Below are positions 54,773-63,372 of a stretch of 64,000 bases of DNA, piece by piece. A program made the position numbers and the translations under genes. The stretch is taken from NCBI RefSeq assembly GCF_002294985.1, contig NZ_NSGE01000010.1, positions 1-64,000 on the forward strand. Direction: 5' to 3'. The stretch is from Mesorhizobium sp. WSM3862. Its GTDB lineage: Bacteria; Pseudomonadota; Alphaproteobacteria; Rhizobiales; Rhizobiaceae. The number at the start of each line of letters is the position of its first letter. The stretch's first letter is position 1. Under the pieces are notes generated by a model. It was not told the origin of the DNA, did not search any database, and worked only from the letters and a program-made list of their open reading frames with translations.

Positions 54773-56515
54773 TCAGAGACACTTGATCTCGATACCGTAT
54801 TTCCTCAGCGCGTAACCAATCTGGCGCGGCGTCAGTCCAAGCAGGCGCGCTGCCTTTGCCTGTACCCAGCCGGATCTTTCCATGGCCGCGATGAGACGCT
54901 CGCGATCGGTCATCTTCGCGTCGCTTACGAGGGCCACCCGAACAGGCGCTGGCAGTGCCTGATCGCTGTAAACAGGCGGGGCCCCAAAGGCGGCCGAAGC
55001 AACAGCACCAGACGATTGCATGGCCGGGTTCAGTGGCGACGGTGCGATCGGCTCCGATTGCGGCGCAGCCTCCGTCGATGCGTGCTTCCAAAGCATCGCG
55101 GAAAGGCATCGGCCGTGGCAGCAATCAAAGTCGCTTCTGACGATTGACGCTCCCGCTGACAGGGTCGCTGTCCGCTGCACGCAATTTTCAAGCTCGCGGA
55201 CATTTCCGGGAAAAGCACAGTTCATCAGCACTTCAGTCGCACTCGCATCGAAGACCAGGGTACGGCCGTTCTCGCTGTTGAAATTCTTGAGAAACTCAGC
55301 GGCAAGGAGCGGAATATCGCTGCGTCGTTCGCGCAATGGCGGCACCAGCAAGGGAACAACGCTGATGCGATAATAAAGGTCGGCGCGAAACTCGTTCCTT
55401 GCAACAGCGTGTTCCAGGTTCCTGTTCGTGGCAGCAATCACGCGAACGTCGACCTTAATCGTCTGGTTGCTGCCGACCCGTTCGAACTCCTGCTCCTGCA
55501 GCACGCGCAGCAGCTTTGCCTGGAACGAGGCCGAAATCTCGCCGATCTCGTCCAGAAACAACGTTCCCTTGTCGGCGAGCTCAAAGCGCCCCTTGCGCGA
55601 GTTGAATGCACTGGTAAAGGCACCCTTTTCGTGACCGAACAGTTCGGATTCCAGGACTGTCTCAGGGAGCGCTGCGCAATTGAGCTTGATGAACGGCCGC
55701 TTGGCGCGCCCCGACAGCTCGTGAACGGCCTTGGCGACCAGCTCCTTGCCGGTCCCGGATTCCCCGCGCAGCAAAACGGTACTGTTGGACTTGGCTACTA
55801 ACGCGACCTTCTCAAGCAGCCCGCGCAGCGCCGGGCTGTCGCCAATGATCCCCTTGACATGAGCCCTTTTGCCCTCATGCCGAGGCTGCTTGAGCTCGCC
55901 GAATTGCTTTTGCATCCGGATTTTCTCGGCCATCAGTCGCTCGCGGTCGGACGCGAACAGGCGATGCAGCTTCACTGTCTGCCCAACCAGATTGGCGATC
56001 GTGGTGAGGAGGCGGAGGTCGTAATCGAGGAGGGAGGCTGATTTGTTGTCCAGGATGCGGTCGATGGTCAGCGTGCCCACGACGATCGCATCGACGCGAA
56101 TGGGTACGCCGATGAACGACACTTTCATGTTGTCGGACGCCCCGAGCACGTCCTTGTCGGCGGCGTTGAAGGCCGGATCCACCGCTATGTTCTCGGCGAC
56201 GAGCGCCATGCCCGTCGTTATGATCTGGTCGATCGCCGTCCGGGGCAGATGCTTCCGGTGGTGCTCATCGCTGCCTTCGCTCGAGCCGGCGCCGACGATC
56301 ATGTCCGGTGTGCCGGCACCGTTGAAGAGCGAGATGATACCGTGCCGCACCTGCACCAACGATGGCAGGAGATCGACGACGTTGGCCAAAGTGGCTTCGA
56401 GCGCAGCGGGGGCGGTGAGTGCTTTCGATGTTTCGAAGATATCTGGCGCCCTCTCGTGCAGCGGCACAAGAGACACCACGTGATTCGTCTCGGACTTTGA
56501 ATTAGGCGTTTTCAT
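54773..56515 (-). CDS. nifA: NifA nitrogen-fixation activator
   Basis: A 580-residue RpoN-dependent activator (from ATG 56515). The GAF domain spans about 35-190 (LVQVRHGIISLF, VSFIGVPIRVD). The AAA+ domain (about 225-460) has Walker A GESGTGKE, the sigma-54-contacting GAFTSA and LFLDEIGE. The linker has Cys residues in DFDCCHGRC, as in oxygen-sensitive rhizobial NifA. The C-terminal helix-turn-helix is WVQAKAARLLGLTPRQIGYAL. The start is uncertain: upstream in-frame ATGs exist at 56599 and 56587, and ATG 56515 overlaps the stop of a 150-codon frame. A LacI-type palindrome and fixV lie upstream. Confidence 0.95.
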   Translation of the reverse strand: MKTPNSKSETNHVVSLVPLHERAPDIFETSKALTAPAALEATLANVVDLLPSLVQVRHGIISLFNGAGTPDMIVGAGSSEGSDEHHRKHLPRTAIDQIITTGMALVAENIAVDPAFNAADKDVLGASDNMKVSFIGVPIRVDAIVVGTLTIDRILDNKSASLLDYDLRLLTTIANLVGQTVKLHRLFASDRERLMAEKIRMQKQFGELKQPRHEGKRAHVKGIIGDSPALRGLLEKVALVAKSNSTVLLRGESGTGKELVAKAVHELSGRAKRPFIKLNCAALPETVLESELFGHEKGAFTSAFNSRKGRFELADKGTLFLDEIGEISASFQAKLLRVLQEQEFERVGSNQTIKVDVRVIAATNRNLEHAVARNEFRADLYYRISVVPLLVPPLRERRSDIPLLAAEFLKNFNSENGRTLVFDASATEVLMNCAFPGNVRELENCVQRTATLSAGASIVRSDFDCCHGRCLSAMLWKHASTEAAPQSEPIAPSPLNPAMQSSGAVASAAFGAPPVYSDQALPAPVRVALVSDAKMTDRERLIAAMERSGWVQAKAARLLGLTPRQIGYALRKYGIEIKCL

Positions 56516-56964
56516 TTCTGGAAGCGATATGCCGCGTGACCAGATCTGCCTGGCACTTTGCACGCAGGTGCGAGCATCGTGCTGCATGTGATCATCCATC
56601 TCGCGCCGTGAAATCGACGCTCGAGGCAAGTGCGCCTATTGTCCGGCGCGCGGATTTCCTTGGCCAATCGCATTCGTGGGCGTCTTCGCTCTGCAGGCCG
56701 CTGCACAATCGACGGGTTTGCTCGCCTCGGCCTGGCACGCGGGAATTCATTGAAGCACGAAAAGGCGTTGACGGAGGTAGTCTTGCCGATTGATCCGCCA
56801 GCGAGACGGACGTCTGCAGCCGGCTTTTCGTGACCAATTAGATGGCCGCCGAGATGATCGTTAATGTCGATGCCGGTCAGGCCCGGGCCGCGGGCAAGTG
56901 CGGCCCTGGCAAGTTGGGGCGGCGTCATGCGGTCGATCGCAAAGCGGAGCGATGCTTGACGCAT
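56512..56964 (-). CDS. uncharacterised frame upstream of and coupled to nifA
   Basis: A 150-codon frame (MRQASLRFAIDRMTPPQLAR, then TGIDINDHLGGHLIGHEKPA). Its first 60 residues look protein-like, the remainder is Arg-rich and low in confidence. Its stop overlaps ATG 56515 of nifA as ATGA. I do not recognise it. It could be a decayed gene, a leader peptide-type ORF or a chance frame in the nifA leader. Confidence 0.3.
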   Translation of the reverse strand: MRQASLRFAIDRMTPPQLARAALARGPGLTGIDINDHLGGHLIGHEKPAADVRLAGGSIGKTTSVNAFSCFNEFPRARPRRANPSIVQRPAERRRPRMRLAKEIRAPDNRRTCLERRFHGARWMITCSTMLAPACKVPGRSGHAAYRFQK

Positions 56965-57094
56965 GGCTTTCCTTTCTCTTCCATGAAGTGCGGGTCGTCG
57001 TTCTCGGCTGACTGGCTTCCGCCGCGCAGCAATTATCCGTTGTTAAACGAGACCGGAATGACGGAGGTGAGTCAACCAAACTCCCGCTGCTTTT

Positions 57095-57110
57095 CTTTCA
57101 TCGATGAAAG
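57095..57110. promoter_or_regulatory. LacI/GalR-type palindrome upstream of nifA
   Basis: CTTTCATCGATGAAAG is a perfect 16-bp palindrome with a central CG, the usual form of a LacI/GalR operator. It lies between fixV and nifA, 37 bp past the fixV stop, facing the nifA leader. FixV is the natural candidate to bind it. Confidence 0.7.
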
Positions 57111-57146
57111 GAAATCAGGCTCTCATGATAGTATTTTATCAGTGTT

Positions 57147-58178
57147 TCAGATGTTTTCCGGCAGATAGATCTCAAACGGCAGAAAAGTCTGCCCAAGCGT
57201 CTCCGAAGTGCCGACCTTGATGGCCTGGGCCATCAGCGTCATTAGTTCCTGGCAAAGCAGGCGCTGGGGCGTGGCGACCGACATCGTGATTATGCCATCT
57301 GCGAGTGCTGCCCGCGACTCCGGCGTGATCTCGTTGACGATCGCGACGAGATCGCGGCTTTCGCCTTCGTCACGGAGCGCGGAGATCGCTCCCTCCATAC
57401 CTCCGCCGGCCACATAGAAGCCAGTGAGTTCGGGTTCCCGTTGCATGAGATCCAGCGTGGCCTCGTAGGTGATCTGCCGTGCCTCGAGGTTCACGAGCGG
57501 ATCGAGCAGCTCGAATGTCGGTGCATTCTCGCGAAAATAGGAGCGAAAGCCGACCTCCCGCAGCTCCTGCCCCTGAAAACGGTGGCTGCCGACAAAAATC
57601 GCCACCTTGCCCGGCCGTCTTGCAACCTTTGAAAGCATCCACGCTGTCGTCCGCCCGACCTTGCGGTTGTCGAGGCCGATGTAGCCCTCACGAACTCCTT
57701 CGGCGAAATCGGAAAGCAGCGAGAAAACGGGGATGCCTTTTGCCTTGAGTTCTTGGACGGCTGCCGTGATCGCCGGATGGTCCGGCGCCACCATGGCGAT
57801 CGCGTGGCAGCGCGCGCCGAATTCCTTGAGCAGTGGAACAAGGTCGCACGGCATGTGCGACGGCGCGAATTCGATGAGCGAAGTGCCATGGAAGCACTTC
57901 GCCGCGTTGACCGCCGCTTCAACCTCACGCGCGAGGCGCTGGTAAAAGTGGTGAGTCGGTTTTCTCAGGATGAAGCCAAGCCGATATTGCGGCAGGTCCC
58001 GCTGCAGGCGCTGCTTGATAAGACCTGCGGCGTGATATCCGATGGCCTGTGCCGCCGCTAAGACCCGCTGCGCAGTCTCCTCCCGCACCGGATGACGGGC
58101 ATTCAGAACTCGATCAACGGTGGCAACACTGAGCCCGGCTTCCCGGGCGATATCAGCAATTGTGGGTCGCTTCGCCAT
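57147..58178 (-). CDS. fixV: LacI/GalR-family regulator FixV
   Basis: A 343-residue regulator. The N-terminal HTH is TIADIAREAGLSVATVDRVLNARHPVR (split over residues 6-33), with the hinge near 50. A periplasmic-binding-like ligand domain follows (FSLLSDFAEG, GYIGLDNRKVGRTTAWML, FYVAGGGMEGAISAL). In M. loti R7A a LacI/GalR protein called FixV, encoded next to nifA2, activates nifA2. Position and family agree here, so I use that name. Ligand unknown; the ligand pocket resembles sugar-binding relatives. Confidence 0.82.
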   Translation of the reverse strand: MAKRPTIADIAREAGLSVATVDRVLNARHPVREETAQRVLAAAQAIGYHAAGLIKQRLQRDLPQYRLGFILRKPTHHFYQRLAREVEAAVNAAKCFHGTSLIEFAPSHMPCDLVPLLKEFGARCHAIAMVAPDHPAITAAVQELKAKGIPVFSLLSDFAEGVREGYIGLDNRKVGRTTAWMLSKVARRPGKVAIFVGSHRFQGQELREVGFRSYFRENAPTFELLDPLVNLEARQITYEATLDLMQREPELTGFYVAGGGMEGAISALRDEGESRDLVAIVNEITPESRAALADGIITMSVATPQRLLCQELMTLMAQAIKVGTSETLGQTFLPFEIYLPENI

Positions 58179-58599
58179 GGTCCCGTCTGATTAAAAGGAC
58201 ATTAGGAAGAAACCCGGTAAAGGTAAGATTCAGTAAAATCTGTCATTCCTGCATTGATCCTGTTCGCTACCGGAACTCTTGTCGTGGCGTGGTGCGAGGC
58301 AGAAGCCAAACGTGAACGACGCGCCTTCCGACCGTCTTCGACATCATCGATGCCCATAGATCATTGATCCCTCTATGCCAAGGTCGCTTTCGTTGCGTAG
58401 AGCGTGGGCGAATTGTTCAGCCGTGCCTCGACGAGAGCTGACCGCGGGGCCCCCGATCGAGCTCCGCGCCCGGTTCCACGAACCGTCGCAATCTTCGTAA
58501 GCATCAAGCGCATCGTCGATGGCTTGTGTGTCGTGACCAGTGCGGGACCTTCGCAAGGCGCACAGATTTTGCACTCACTGCATTTCGGGATTCTTGATT
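58179..58599. other. fixV-dctA gap, 420 bp, no supported gene
   Basis: A minus-strand frame at 58344-58574 is open but has no recognisable domain. The fixV promoter must lie at the left end. Nothing else is visible. Confidence 0.45.
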
Positions 58600-60033
58600 T
58601 CATCGGCCGGCGCGAGGCCGTTTGGACCCCGCGGCTCGATTGTCGGGCGTTTGCGACCAGCCAGGCGATTCAACCGGTAGCGATGCTGCCGCCTTGCACG
58701 GCGCGGGCGCTGTCAGTGGCTGGCCGGTTGATGTCTCGGCAGGCTGGTGGCCGCAGAAGGCAGCTTGCAATTGCGCCTGATCCAATTCGCCTTCCCAGCG
58801 GGCGACGACGAGCGATGCCACCGCGTTACCGATCAAATTGGTGAGTGCCCTGCATTCCGACATGAAGCGGTCGACGCCAAGGATCAGCGCCATTCCAGCA
58901 ACGGGAACAGACGGCACTACGGACAGCGTAGCGGCCAACGTGATGAAGCCGGCACCTGTGACACCTGCTGCCCCCTTCGAGGAAAGCATCGCGACGAGCA
59001 ACAGGAGGACCTGATCGCTAACTGACAAATCCGTATTCGTCGCCTGCGCAATGAAAAGGGCCGCCAGGGTCATATAGATATTGGTGCCATCCAGATTGAA
59101 GGAATATCCGGTCGGGATGACCAGGCCCACGACCGAGCGCTTGGCCCCGGCCTTTTCCATTTTCTCCATGAGAGAGGGCAGCGCGGCCTCGGAGGAGGAC
59201 GTTCCGAAAACCAGCAGCAGCTCTTCCTTGATGTAGCGGATAAGAGAAAAGATCGAGAACCCGTTGTAACGGCAGACTGCACCGAGAACCCCGAACACGA
59301 AGAGAAAGGCCGTGAGATAGAAGGTCCCGACCAGCATCGCAAGGTTGGCCACCGAAGCGATGCCATATTTGCCAATTGTGAAGGCCATTGCTCCGAAAGC
59401 GCCGAACGGCGCGGCTTTCATGAGGATGCTGACCAATTTGAAAACGGGTGCAGTGAGGTCCTGAAGGAAGGAAACAACCGATCTGCCCGATTCTCCGACC
59501 ATCGCCAGCGCGATGCCGAAGAGGACGGAGAAGAACAACACCTGGAAAATGTCGCCTTCCACGAAGGCGCCGACAATCGTGGTCGGGATCATATTCATCA
59601 GGAAGCCGGCCACGGACTGCTCATGGGCCTTCGCGGCATAGCCATTGACGGCCTGGACATCGAGCGAGGTCAGATTGATGTTGAGGCCGGCGCCAGGCTG
59701 AATGACATTGCCGACGATGAGGCCGACGAGAAGCGCGAGCGTCGAGAAGGTGACGAAATAGACCATCGCCTTGCCGGCAACACGGCCGACCTTCTGAAGA
59801 TCGCTCATGCCGGCAATTCCGGTGGCCACGGTCAGAAAAATAACGGGCGCGATGATCATCTTGACGAGCTTGATGAAGGCATCGCCGAGCGGCTTCAGGT
59901 GTTCTCCGATTTGCGGATAAAAATGCCCAACTGCAACTCCGAGGATGATTGCGACAAGCACCTGCACGTAAGGCTTGGCACAAAGGGTCTTGCGGGATGC
60001 GCGGTTTTCGTTGGGGGCCAGTGGGGTCAACAT
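58600..60033 (-). CDS. dctA: C4-dicarboxylate transporter DctA
   Basis: A 477-residue DAACS-family symporter for malate, succinate and fumarate, the carbon supply of bacteroids. About eight membrane helices are present, with the Ser-rich hairpin FGTSSSEAALPSLMEKMEKAG, PTGYSFNLDGTNIYMTLAALFIAQATN, SSKGAAGVTGAGFI and the C-terminal NLIGNAVASLVVARWEGELD. ATG 60033 starts the homologous region; the frame extends 21 codons upstream without support. A consensus RpoN promoter lies 101 bp before the start. dctB and dctD, usually divergent from dctA, are absent here. Confidence 0.94.
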   Translation of the reverse strand: MLTPLAPNENRASRKTLCAKPYVQVLVAIILGVAVGHFYPQIGEHLKPLGDAFIKLVKMIIAPVIFLTVATGIAGMSDLQKVGRVAGKAMVYFVTFSTLALLVGLIVGNVIQPGAGLNINLTSLDVQAVNGYAAKAHEQSVAGFLMNMIPTTIVGAFVEGDIFQVLFFSVLFGIALAMVGESGRSVVSFLQDLTAPVFKLVSILMKAAPFGAFGAMAFTIGKYGIASVANLAMLVGTFYLTAFLFVFGVLGAVCRYNGFSIFSLIRYIKEELLLVFGTSSSEAALPSLMEKMEKAGAKRSVVGLVIPTGYSFNLDGTNIYMTLAALFIAQATNTDLSVSDQVLLLLVAMLSSKGAAGVTGAGFITLAATLSVVPSVPVAGMALILGVDRFMSECRALTNLIGNAVASLVVARWEGELDQAQLQAAFCGHQPAETSTGQPLTAPAPCKAAASLPVESPGWSQTPDNRAAGSKRPRAGR

Positions 60034-60133
60034 GTAAGTTTTCTCTCCCTGACCGGTTTGGGGCGGGCTCTTTCTCCCTTCCCGCGCTTCTCCCATCGCG
60101 GCGCTCCGGTCGAACGCTGCTTCAATGCTGGTC

Positions 60134-60148
60134 GCAACAGCCGTGCCA
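60134..60148 (-). promoter_or_regulatory. RpoN (-24/-12) promoter of dctA
   Basis: On the minus strand TGGCACGGCTGTTGC matches the sigma-54 consensus exactly. It is 101 bp upstream of dctA. No TGT-N10-ACA site was seen within 200 bp, so DctD rather than NifA is the likelier activator. Confidence 0.85.
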
Positions 60149-60983
60149 AGCCAAGAAATCGCCGGGTCTCAGGTATTTGCTACAATTGAAGAGCTAGATT
60201 TGTGTGGTTTTCTGCATTGATCGCTGGCGGAGACCCAAAGTTCCGAACGAGCCCGCTTGCATTGATCTCCTGCGATTCCAGCCTGGTTAATTCCAGCGAC
60301 GCAAAGTTCTGACTTTGAGGGAACAAAGTTCCGAACCTGAGGCGTGCACATGCTTCTGCCAGGCGGACAACAGGTCGTCCTTAGACGGTGGTTCGCCACG
60401 GTGGGAATGCTCCGGCGTAGAGGCGGGCGAAACTCCGAGCGAGCGCTTCCTCGCTATGCTCGAGATGAGCAGCCCTCAGGTGTTCGCAGTGAGTACGCAG
60501 TTGACCGTCCTTCCGCCGCTACTAGCGCACTCCATTCCTTCCAAGCGACAGCCAAGATCGACATCTCCGTCGGAAAACTGGCCTTGCCGCCGTGGATTTG
60601 GGCCGCTTGTCCGGGGTCGAACCCTTTTTGGAAACAGACGACAGGGTCCGCGAAGATCATTCTTTGGTTTTAAGGGAGAGCCTGGACGGCCGTTCTCTGC
60701 GGGAGATGACAGCGTTACGTGGCTGGAGCATCGCCACGACTGGGCCGAGATTAGACGAGGAAAGCCCAAGACGAATTGCGGAAAATGCGGTAACGACCCG
60801 CGGAAAGAGCTGAATCAACCGTCGTCTCGAGGCCCTCCCGTCCCCGTGCTGTCCCCCATCAACGGCAACAAACCTATGGCAAGGATATGGGGCTGAAAAC
60901 ACATCATGCATTAACTTGACCAGAGTCATAAGAGGTAGCAAAAATCGCCAGATTATAATTAGAACCGCTGAGGGGAGCTATAT
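60149..60983. other. dctA upstream region with short repeats, no gene assigned
   Basis: Three near-identical copies of CAAAGTTC(C/T)GA lie at about 60236, 60302 and 60324, upstream of the RpoN promoter. Plus-strand frames up to 193 codons (60315-60896) have no recognisable domain. The expected dctBD genes are missing. Confidence 0.45.
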
Positions 60984-61550
60984 TCAGATTGGCCGATACA
61001 TCAAAGCCCGACCCGTCGGAATTAGCTGCAGTAGATAGTCGAAGTCGCTGATGTTACCCGTTAGAACGGTAAACCCCAATTTCTGCGCATGCAGGAACAA
61101 CACACAGTCCTGAAGTGCCCGAAGCCTTGAATCATGCTTGTAGCCTTGGAGGCGACACAGCATTCCAGACAGAAGGGCGGCTCGGCCCAAGACATCGGGA
61201 TCTGGCGCAAAAACCCGATGGGGAGGCATATCCTTGATCATGGTCCCGATCTGCTTGATAGCCTTGCCCGTGCCCGAATGTTTCGGGTCAAGGACACCGA
61301 CGGTGTGCATCAGCTCTTGGATCGCTACGGTGGAATGGTTGACTTGCCTGACATCGAGGAGGTCGGCGACTGCTTCAGGCGCCCGGCCTTGCAAACCGTC
61401 GATGTAGACGCAGGTGTCCAGCAGCAGTTCTTGCCCCGCCCCGGCGAGGTTGCCGATGATAGGCAGCTCCATGTCGGGGCGGCGGCTTAAGGTTTTTTGG
61501 GGATCAAATCGCGACCATGTTACGGCCGCACCAAAGTCGAAATCGGCCAA
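60984..61550 (-). CDS. PIN-domain toxin-like nuclease
   Basis: A 188-residue protein with a PIN fold. The first acidic residue is in LLLDTCVYIDGL (about 43-54), a conserved Glu is in IQELMHTVG, and the C-terminal acidic block is TVLTGNISDFDYLLQLIP. Such proteins are RNases in VapBC-type toxin-antitoxin pairs. It starts one base after the stop of the upstream small gene. It is longer than most VapC (about 130) because of an N-terminal extension of about 40 residues. Confidence 0.75.
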   Translation of the reverse strand: MADFDFGAAVTWSRFDPQKTLSRRPDMELPIIGNLAGAGQELLLDTCVYIDGLQGRAPEAVADLLDVRQVNHSTVAIQELMHTVGVLDPKHSGTGKAIKQIGTMIKDMPPHRVFAPDPDVLGRAALLSGMLCRLQGYKHDSRLRALQDCVLFLHAQKLGFTVLTGNISDFDYLLQLIPTGRALMYRPI

Positions 61551-61551
61551 T

Positions 61552-61896
61552 TCAGAATCCGAGCTTCAGCGTCGGATCCACAGTTCCCCGTGTTTTCCTG
61601 AAGGTCTCGGCGAAGTTGTCTTCCAGAGCCACATTAGCCAACGCAAATTCGACGAGTTCGGTATCAGACGTTAATCCGGTTCGAGCTTTGGCCTTCTTGA
61701 TTAGATCAGCACTCACCCGCCCCGCAATCCTGGCGTCCTTCTCAGCGCGCAGGCCGGATTCTTCCGCCCTCTGCAGGACGGCCTTAATCCTGGCCAAGCG
61801 GCGGACCTGCAATTTCTCAGCCAGTTTGGGAAGGGTTCTCGTCCGCTTGCCCACGGACCCTCGGCCGCGACGGATACGTACAGCAGTCTTCGTCAT
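61552..61896 (-). CDS. antitoxin-like partner of the PIN protein
   Basis: A 114-residue basic protein. The first half is Arg/Lys-rich (RIRRGRGSVGKRTRTL). The second half (KARTGLTSDTELVEFALANVALEDNFAETF) looks like a ribbon-helix-helix or similar antitoxin segment. It is directly upstream of and nearly touching the PIN gene. The pair is best seen as a toxin-antitoxin module that helps keep the island, though no specific antitoxin family is recognised. Confidence 0.6.
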   Translation of the reverse strand: MTKTAVRIRRGRGSVGKRTRTLPKLAEKLQVRRLARIKAVLQRAEESGLRAEKDARIAGRVSADLIKKAKARTGLTSDTELVEFALANVALEDNFAETFRKTRGTVDPTLKLGF

Positions 61897-62519
61897 CGGG
61901 GTTCCTCACAGGTGCGTTCAACAAAATTCGATTTTAGACAACATAGCAGGCAAGGTGAATTTTTCAAATACCCCGAAATAAAAGGCGGTTGTTGGCCGCC
62001 CGGAGGTTGCTTTGCTGAAGCTCTCCAAAAGGGGGAACGTCACGGCTCCAACCGATCCGATGGCTGGTCTACGCGGGAGCACCAGGTCGGTAGGCGCTCC
62101 CGGGCCAAGCTCGCAGCGTGAGTTTTCACCTCGTCCGAGCGGCCCGGCAGAACACTACTCGGTGTAAGCGGTGGTCGCGCTTCCCCAACTCCCACATGGA
62201 TCGTTGAACCAGAGAATGCGATGGCAAAAGAAGCATTGGCAAAGGGCGCCTTCCAGCGAATGTATTGACGCTCCGCATCCCGCCGCTTCCCGAAAGGCGC
62301 GAAGCTATCCCGATCCTCTCGCCGCGAGCTGAGGCAAGGCCCGCCGACTGATGCCGGTCAACAACGCCTCCTGGACCGCCAATGGCGAGCGCCGGGGCAT
62401 CTGATGGAGAACGCACACAGGAGCGGCCGGGCTATCTCTCAGTGATATATGGCCGCACCCCCGTCCCCAGTGCTTGAGCTGCGGGTTCCCCAGGATCACG
62501 CCGCCCGTTTCTCCACCGA
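61897..62519. other. 620-bp gap between TA pair and IS256 relic
   Basis: Only short frames without recognisable domains. Probably decayed IS-derived sequence given the IS256 relic on its right. Confidence 0.4.
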
Positions 62520-62725
62520 GTGTTCGAAGCGCCTTGGTGGCCACCCTAGCGGAGATGTATGTGCAGGGGTGTCGACCAGGAAAGTCAAGGCGATCATGGC
62601 TGAGCTGTGCGGCCATGCGTCCTGGGCCTCATCAAGCGTGGCCATCAACAAGCGGCTGGATGAGAGCCTGAAGACCTTTGCCGAGCGCCCGCTTCGTGGG
62701 CCGTTTGCCTACTTCGACGAGCAGT
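62520..62725 (+). pseudogene. IS256-family transposase remnant
   Basis: LVATLAEMYVQG in one frame is continued, after a one-base shift, by GVSTRKVKAIMAELCGH and INKRLDESLKTFAERPL. Then PFAYFDEQ follows. This is the IS256 transposase block 'MYVQGVSTRKVKxIxEELCG...SxxxxxLDExLxxFxxRxLxxPFxYL'. Only about 70 codons remain, and they end 10 bp before a nod box. Confidence 0.75.
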
Positions 62726-62734
62726 CTGTCACTT

Positions 62735-62783
62735 ATCCATAGGGTGGATGCTCGCGATCTAAACAATCGATTTTACCAATCCG
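62735..62783 (+). promoter_or_regulatory. nod box, right end, leading into decayed nod genes
   Basis: Left half ATCCATAGGGTGGATG and right half GATCTAAACAATCGATTTTA, then CCAATCC, is the closest match to the nod-box consensus in the window. Downstream are only relics of nodA and nolK, so it is either an orphan promoter or drives something beyond the window. Confidence 0.87.
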
Positions 62784-62878
62784 AGCCTGTCATTCATAGA
62801 CCGGCTAACTGACATGCATCGCTGCTGCTCTATCGCGTGAGGTGCACAAACGAATCCGAAAAAGAGGAAGTCTTCGCA

Positions 62879-63043
62879 TACGCTCTGACATGGGTGGAGG
62901 TTGTGCTGGGAACATGAGTTGCAGCTTGCCGAACACCTCGAACTCTCTGAGTTCTTGAGAACACCTGCGAGCCGACCGGGGTCTTCAACGCAAAACCGTT
63001 CGGAGGCTCTCGAAGTTGCCCCGGTGCGGGGCCGGAGGTCCGG
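62879..63043 (+). pseudogene. nodA: nodA relic (third of three)
   Basis: The segment runs parallel to nodA codons 2 to about 58: CTCTGACATGGGTGGAGG, TTGTGCTGGGAA, GAACTCTCTGAGTTCTTG, CGACCGGGGTCTTCAACG and GGTGCGGGGCCGGAGGTCCG all have counterparts. The start ATG is lost, there are frameshifts, and the last two thirds are missing. Confidence 0.8.
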
Positions 63044-63149
63044 TGAAACCATGCTAGCAGACCTGCTCAACTGAACGACGCCGGCAGACCAGGCGTGAAG
63101 TTCTCGCAAAGGAGCGGGGGCAATTGCGGAAGCAGTGCTGCGTTCCTGC

Positions 63150-63372
63150 TCGCATCCATCAACACAGCGGCCAAGGCGAGGTGGCGGAACTCGTCAAGGC
63201 GGCGGTCGGCTGGGAGGGCAATTTGGTATTCGACACGACGAAGCCAGACGGTACTCCGCGCAAGTTACTGGACGTAACGCGCATGCGTAACCTTGGCTGG
63301 AAAGCCAAAACGTCCCTTGGTGCCGGGTTGCGAGCGATGTATGAGGATTTTCTCCGCGTTCATGCGGCTTGA
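63150..63372 (+). pseudogene. nolK: nolK 3' relic (GDP-fucose synthase)
   Basis: The frame GEVAELVKAAVGWEGNLVFD, then TTKPDGTPRKLLDVTRMRNL and GWKAKTSLGAGLRAMYEDFL, matches the C-terminal 65 residues of GDP-L-fucose synthases (NolK/Fcl). The catalytic YxxxK and NADP-binding parts are absent, so it is dead. NolK supplies GDP-fucose for Nod-factor fucosylation. Confidence 0.75.

Noticed and set aside
60315..60896. 193-codon plus-strand frame upstream of dctA
   Set aside because: Composition is unlike a protein and no motif was recognisable. dctB was considered because of position but no kinase motif is present.
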